From positions 1-19,174 of the forward strand of contig CAZHRW010000095.1 of assembly GCA_964535025.1 (NCBI GenBank): a stretch of DNA of 19,174 nucleotides. The letters are read 5' to 3'. Source of the stretch: JAAYZK01 sp964535025. GTDB lineage: Bacteria; Planctomycetota; Phycisphaerae; SM23-33; FEN-1343. This document shows, piece after piece, positions 13,453 through 19,174 of the stretch; the first letter of the stretch is position 1, and each line of letters begins with the position of its first letter. The position numbers were made by a program, and so were the translations under genes. Under the pieces are notes generated by a model. It was given only the letters and a program-made list of their open reading frames with translations, was not told the DNA's origin and made no database searches.

Positions 13453-15303
13453 TCAGGCCAGCACCGTGGGGTTTTCGAGCAACTCCCTGACTCTGCCCAG
13501 GAACCGCGCCGCGACCAGCCCATCGACGATCCGGTGATCGCAGCTCAGCGTCATTGTCATCACCCGGGCCGCCTTGATGGCCCCGTCGGTCACGACGGTG
13601 TCCTCCCGGACCGCGCCGACGGCGAGGATGCCCGACTCGGGCGGGTTGATGATGGCCGAGAAGCGGTGGATGCCGAACATGCCCATGTTGCTGATGGTGA
13701 ACACGCCGCGGCCCATGTTGGCGATCTTACCGTTGCGGGCGGCCTCGACGATCCTGCGGGTCTCGCCGGCGATCTGCTGCAGCGAGAGCCCCTCGGCGGC
13801 CATGAGCACCGGGACGATCAACCCCTCGTCGACGCCGACGGCGATGCCGATGTTCGCGTGGGGGTGCGTGATGACGTCGTTGCCGTCGACCTGGCTGCGC
13901 AGCGCGGGGAACTCGGCGATGGCGCGACTGACGGCGAGGACGACGACGTCGTTGATCGAGCACTTGTATTTGGCCTTCTCGGCGCGATAGAAGTCCAACA
14001 TCGCGTCGGCGCCGAGGGTGATCTCCATGTAAAAGTGCGGGATCGTCTGCTTGGACGCCTGCAGGTTCCCGGCGATCGCCCGGCGCATCGAGCTCATCGG
14101 CGCCCGCCCCGCCTGGCCGGCGACGGCGGCGGGTCTCGGCGCCGCGGCCGGCGCCGTGGCGGGAACGTCGGTCGAGAGGATCCGTCCGGCGGGGCCGGAG
14201 CCGGCCCCGACCAAGGCCAGGTCGATCCCGCGCTCGGCCGCGAGCTTTCTCGCGGCCGGGGAGGCCTTCACCCGCCCGCCGGCGGTCGTCGCCGCGGGAG
14301 CCTGGGTTGCAGCCGGCGCCGCCGGTGCGGCCGCGGGGGCGGCGGGGGCGGCCGGTTGGGGTGCGGCCGTTGCGGCGGACTGGGCGGCGAGGTAGGCGTC
14401 GACCGCCGCGTCGTCGTCGGCCAGATAGGCCACGGGCTGGAAGACGGGGATGATGTCGCCTTCGTCGGCCACGATCCGCGCGATCCGCCCCGCGTCGGTC
14501 GCCTCGACCTCGACGGCGGCCTTATCCGTCTCGACCTCGTAGAGCACGTCGCCGACGGCGACGGTGTCGCCCTCCTTGACGCGCCAACTGATGATCGTCC
14601 CTTCCTCCATCGTGTTACCCGCCTTGGGCATGAGGACCGGCACCACGCCGTCCGGCACTGCCGCCGGTTCGGCCGGCGCCGCCGGCGCCGCTGCGGGCGC
14701 CGCTTCGGTCGCGGCCGCCGGGCCGCCCTGGGCGGCGAGGTAGGCGTCGACCGCCGCGCCGTCGTCGGCCAGGTAGGCCACCGGTTGGAAGACGGGGACA
14801 ATGTCGCCCTCGCCGGCCACGATCCGCGCGAGCCGTCCGGCGTCGGTCGCCTCAACCTCGACGGCGGCCTTGTCCGTCTCGACCTCGAACAGCACGTCGC
14901 CGACGGCGACGGTGTCGCCTTCCTTGACACGCCACGTGATGATGGTGCCCTCTTCCATCGTATTGCCCGCCTTGGGCATGATCACCGGCACCACGCCCTC
15001 CGGCGGCGCTTCGGCCGCGGCGGCGGTCGGGGCCGTTTCGGCCGCCGGTGCGGACGCCGGGGCGGCATGGCCGTCGTCGAGGCGGGCCAGCGGCTCGCCC
15101 GCCCGCAGCGTCGTGCCGGGCCCGGCGAGAATCTCGGCCAATACGCCCTCGCGGTCGGCCTGGACGTGGATCAGGTCCCGCTCGGTCTGGAGCTCGACCA
15201 GGACGTCGCCGGCGGCGACGGCTTCACCGGCCTGCTTGAACCAGCGGACGATGGTGGCGTCCGTGAAGGAGTCGGACGGCTGGGGCAGCGTGATCATATG
15301 CAT
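13453..15303 (-). CDS. 2-oxoacid/acetoin dehydrogenase E2 acyltransferase with three lipoyl-type domains
   Basis: Core of a dehydrogenase complex; it moves the acyl group made by E1 to CoA. The 616 residues hold three lipoyl-type domains (about 3-77, 103-193, 219-309). Domains 2 and 3 carry VETDKAAVEV with lipoyl lysines K145 and K261; domain 1 reads QTERDLIHV, with R42 in place of the lysine. Ala/Pro-rich flexible linkers separate them. A peripheral-subunit-binding domain (about 344-380, KASPAARKLAAERGI) and the catalytic domain (about 400-616) follow, ending with the acyltransferase motif DHRIVDG (H590, D594). The ATG at 15303 has AGGAAG 6 bases upstream; another ATG follows two codons on. 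It is the first gene of the leftward operon, divergent from the DeoR and E1 genes. Whether the substrate is pyruvate, acetoin or another 2-oxo compound cannot be told from E2. Confidence 0.93.
   Translation of the reverse strand: MHMITLPQPSDSFTDATIVRWFKQAGEAVAAGDVLVELQTERDLIHVQADREGVLAEILAGPGTTLRAGEPLARLDDGHAAPASAPAAETAPTAAAAEAPPEGVVPVIMPKAGNTMEEGTIITWRVKEGDTVAVGDVLFEVETDKAAVEVEATDAGRLARIVAGEGDIVPVFQPVAYLADDGAAVDAYLAAQGGPAAATEAAPAAAPAAPAEPAAVPDGVVPVLMPKAGNTMEEGTIISWRVKEGDTVAVGDVLYEVETDKAAVEVEATDAGRIARIVADEGDIIPVFQPVAYLADDDAAVDAYLAAQSAATAAPQPAAPAAPAAAPAAPAATQAPAATTAGGRVKASPAARKLAAERGIDLALVGAGSGPAGRILSTDVPATAPAAAPRPAAVAGQAGRAPMSSMRRAIAGNLQASKQTIPHFYMEITLGADAMLDFYRAEKAKYKCSINDVVVLAVSRAIAEFPALRSQVDGNDVITHPHANIGIAVGVDEGLIVPVLMAAEGLSLQQIAGETRRIVEAARNGKIANMGRGVFTISNMGMFGIHRFSAIINPPESGILAVGAVREDTVVTDGAIKAARVMTMTLSCDHRIVDGLVAARFLGRVRELLENPTVLA
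14377..14997 (-). repeat. Tandem duplication of the lipoyl-domain coding segment
   Basis: The coding segments for lipoyl domains 2 (14725-14997) and 3 (14377-14649) repeat with a period of 348 bases (116 codons) and are nearly identical at protein level, for example WRVKEGDTVAVGDVL and VFQPVAYLADD in both. This indicates a fairly recent duplication or ongoing gene conversion, whereas domain 1 is strongly diverged. Confidence 0.9.
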
Positions 15304-15345
15304 GCGGTGCTTCCTGTGGGATCGGGTGTCAGCTCAGCACTGTTA

Positions 15346-15417
15346 TTGCAGTATGTAAGGGTAAAACGTGCAAGAGTCAATCATAAATTTGCATATGTCG
15401 CGCATAATTGTGTTGCA
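15346..15417. promoter_or_regulatory. Candidate operator array of TTGCA motifs
   Basis: TTGCA occurs at 15346-15350, 15389-15393 and 15413-15417, and its complement TGCAA at 15369-15373 (as GTGCAA, mirrored by TTGCAC at 15413). The centres are about 20-24 bases apart, near two helical turns. They cover the spacer and start region of the leftward promoter and the leader of the DeoR gene, where a DeoR-type repressor would be expected to bind. The region is locally AT-rich in an otherwise GC-rich window. Confidence 0.35.
15352..15380 (-). promoter_or_regulatory. Candidate promoter of the E2-E3-SDR-MDR-lipA operon
   Basis: On the minus strand TTGACT (15375-15380), a 17-base spacer, then TACATA (15352-15357). 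The -35 matches at five of six positions. The start would lie near 15345, about 42 bases before the E2 ATG. One TGCAA motif falls in the spacer and another TTGCA at the start point. Confidence 0.5.
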
Positions 15418-15479
15418 CTCCACCACTTCAGGTGGTAGAAGGGGTCCGGTCGGAGCCCGTGAGGTTCGGAGTAACTGCT

Positions 15480-16346
15480 TTGCGTTCATCCACGCGACAT
15501 CGCCACGAACAGATCCTGGCCGAGGCGTGTGCTCACCAGCACGTCAGCGCCAGCCAACTGGCGTCGCTGCTGGGCGTCTCGGAGGCGACGGTGCGGCGGG
15601 ATCTGCACGCATTGGCCGACGAGGGGGAACTGGAGTTGGTCTATGGCGGGGCGTCGCTGCCCCGAAAGAGCAGTACCTCCTTTCGTGCAAAGGCATTGCG
15701 CAATATCGAGGCCAAGCGGATTATCGGCCGCCTGGCCGCCGACCTGGTCACGGACGGCGATCAGATCTTCGTCGACTCCGGCACGACCTGCTTCGAGATG
15801 GCCGGGCAATTGCGACGAAAGATGGGCGTCTCGCTGATCGTCAACTCCGCCCGCCTGGCGCTGGAGCTTGACCGGCCCGACCTGGAAGTGATCATGCTCG
15901 GCGGGCAGTACCGCCCGGCGACGATGGACACGGTCGGCCCGCTGGCCATGGCGGCGCTGGAGCAGTTGCGGGGCTACGCCGCGTTCATCGGCGCCGACGG
16001 GTTGAGCATGGAGTTCGGCCTGACCGCCAGCGATATCGAGAGCGCCCACCTGTACCGCCTGGCGGTGCGGAACGCCGAGCGGACGGTGCTGCTGGTCGAT
16101 CACAGCAAGTTCCAGGCCCCGTCGCTGTGCAAGATCGTGGATTTCGACCGGGTCGACCAGGTCGTCACCGATGTGGCCCCGCCGCCGCCATGGCGGGCGT
16201 TTCTCGATCGTAAGAACATCAATGTCATCTACCCCTCCACCGGCGCCGCCGCCGGGGACGTTTCGAGATCGTCGCAGAACCCCGCGGCCAGCGGACGATC
16301 CCTCCAGAGCGCCGCGAACCGGCCGGGTTGTGAAACACGTTCATAG
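15480..16346 (+). CDS. DeoR-family transcriptional regulator
   Basis: Predicted repressor responding to a sugar phosphate. From the start I prefer, the protein has 288 residues: an N-terminal helix-turn-helix (about 19-42, SASQLASLLGVSEATVRRDL) and a C-terminal sensor domain with the family motifs FVDSGTT (97-103), GADGLSMEFGLTA (171-183) and LVDHSKF (205-211). The TTG at 15480 gives a DeoR-typical start and has GGAG 8 bases upstream; a GTG at 15459 and a TTG at 15408 are in frame but less likely. A tail of about 35 residues after NINVIYPS is unusual and looks disordered. It is divergent from the E2 operon and 15 bases ahead of the E1 gene, so it probably controls both, and itself. Confidence 0.9.
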   Translation: MRSSTRHRHEQILAEACAHQHVSASQLASLLGVSEATVRRDLHALADEGELELVYGGASLPRKSSTSFRAKALRNIEAKRIIGRLAADLVTDGDQIFVDSGTTCFEMAGQLRRKMGVSLIVNSARLALELDRPDLEVIMLGGQYRPATMDTVGPLAMAALEQLRGYAAFIGADGLSMEFGLTASDIESAHLYRLAVRNAERTVLLVDHSKFQAPSLCKIVDFDRVDQVVTDVAPPPPWRAFLDRKNINVIYPSTGAAAGDVSRSSQNPAASGRSLQSAANRPGCETRS

Positions 16347-16361
16347 AGGAGTCCATCAGCG

Positions 16362-18839
<2,478 letters not shown>

Positions 18840-18868
18840 CGGCCCCTGGATCCGGCGCGTCGACCCCA

Positions 18869-18905
18869 CGACGGCAGGCCACGCGGTGCGGGTGGCCTGC
18901 CGTCG
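18869..18905 (+). terminator. Strong hairpin after the E1 gene
   Basis: CGACGGCAGGCCAC (18869-18882) pairs perfectly over 14 bases with 18892-18905 around a 9-base loop, 30 bases after the E1 stop. No T-tract follows (CTTCGCGCG), so it may work with Rho or as an RNA-stabilising 3' end. Confidence 0.65.
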
Positions 18906-18920
18906 CTTCGCGCGCCGGCC

Positions 18921-18949
18921 TTGACGACGGTCCGGCGGGGCGGTAGCGT
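18921..18949 (+). promoter_or_regulatory. Candidate promoter of the gene at 19004
   Basis: TTGACG (18921-18926), a 17-base spacer, then TAGCGT (18944-18949), between the E1 hairpin and the next gene. Confidence 0.4.
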
Positions 18950-19003
18950 GGACAGCGTGACCCAAGGTCCCATTGAGCATCATCCCTTGCCGAAGGTGCG
19001 CCC

Positions 19004-19174
19004 ATGACCGCATTGGACTCGAGACTCCAGGCATTGATCGACGATTTCACCGCCCGTTACGACGAGGCGTCGGCACTGGAATGGGTGCGGGCGCTGTGGC
19101 AGTCCGACCGGTGGTCGGACTATACGGCCTTTCACCGCACGGCCGAGTACGTCGCCGGCGAACTGCGGCGGCTG
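19004..19174 (+). CDS. N-terminal fragment, possibly an M28/DUF4910-like peptidase (runs off the right edge)
   Basis: Starts at the ATG at 19004, with GAAGG 7 bases upstream, and is open to the edge (57 codons). The visible protein is helical and soluble: MTALDSRLQALIDDFTARYD, then ALEWVRALWQSDRWSDYTAF, then TAEYVAGELRRL. The pattern of a dry-run helix, an S-D-R-W turn and a helix like TAEYVAGELRR before the first strand resembles the N-termini of M28-family aminopeptidases and DUF4910 proteins. No catalytic metal ligand is within reach, so the family is only a guess; that a gene starts here is much surer. Confidence 0.45.
   Translation, partial: MTALDSRLQALIDDFTARYDEASALEWVRALWQSDRWSDYTAFHRTAEYVAGELRRL

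Noticed and set aside
11455..15438. A very long open frame on the plus strand across the E2, lpdA and SDR genes
   Set aside because: It is the antisense shadow of well-identified minus-strand genes in GC-rich DNA. Its translation is Arg/Gly/Asp/His-rich without any family motif.
16347..16361. Separate promoter or riboswitch before E1
   Set aside because: Only 15 bases separate the DeoR stop from the E1 ATG, and they hold just the ribosome binding site region.

Overview
The window is GC-rich and gene-dense. It looks like a chromosomal segment of a Gram-negative-type bacterium: it has a KpsF-like D-arabinose-5-phosphate isomerase (Kdo/LPS pathway), a secreted parvulin lipoprotein and two sugar-nucleotide epimerases. 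The mix of alpha-beta fused E1, MgtC, four-helix-bundle and HEPN families together with CGAAA-type intergenic repeats suggests an uncultured member of the Planctomycetota/PVC group. That placement is inference; there is no rRNA or other marker here to prove it. I see no tRNA, rRNA, CRISPR array or prophage.

Layout. 1-2122: start of a probable signal peptidase I gene (-), a 5'-truncated HEPN-domain gene remnant (-), orotate phosphoribosyltransferase pyrE (+), a hairpin, and a PpiC/SurA-like lipoprotein (-). 2327-4269: a two-gene operon of NAD-dependent sugar-nucleotide epimerases/dehydratases. 4270-5080: a repeat-flanked cassette holding a four-helix-bundle (S23/IVP-type) gene between two long, almost identical inverted CGAAA-type repeats. 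5107-7209: rsmE, a double-ACT protein and an MgtC-type membrane protein (+). 7221-8171: kpsF-like gene (-).

8261-18839 is the most coherent region. Leftward from about 15350 run a three-lipoyl-domain E2 acyltransferase, dihydrolipoamide dehydrogenase (E3), an SDR dehydrogenase related to the sorbitol-6-phosphate/rhamnulose-phosphate-aldolase-linked group, an unusually long MDR (zinc alcohol dehydrogenase) protein, and lipoyl synthase. Rightward run a DeoR-family regulator and a fused E1 alpha-beta thiamine-diphosphate dehydrogenase. The divergent intergenic region has a good promoter for the leftward operon with TTGCA motifs at roughly 20-24 bp spacing across it. Together this looks like a self-contained, DeoR-controlled 2-oxoacid- or acetoin-type dehydrogenase complex with two dedicated polyol/sugar dehydrogenases and its own lipoate synthase: a possible catabolic pathway whose substrate is not obvious. 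Its E2 has a first lipoyl domain in which the lipoyl lysine is replaced by arginine.

The right edge has a strong hairpin after the E1 gene and the start of another gene (19004 onward), perhaps an M28/DUF4910-like peptidase.

The two items most worth following are the repeat-flanked four-helix-bundle cassette (with a third, solo copy of the repeat between the E2 and E3 genes) and the E1/E2/E3-LipA-SDR-MDR-DeoR cluster.
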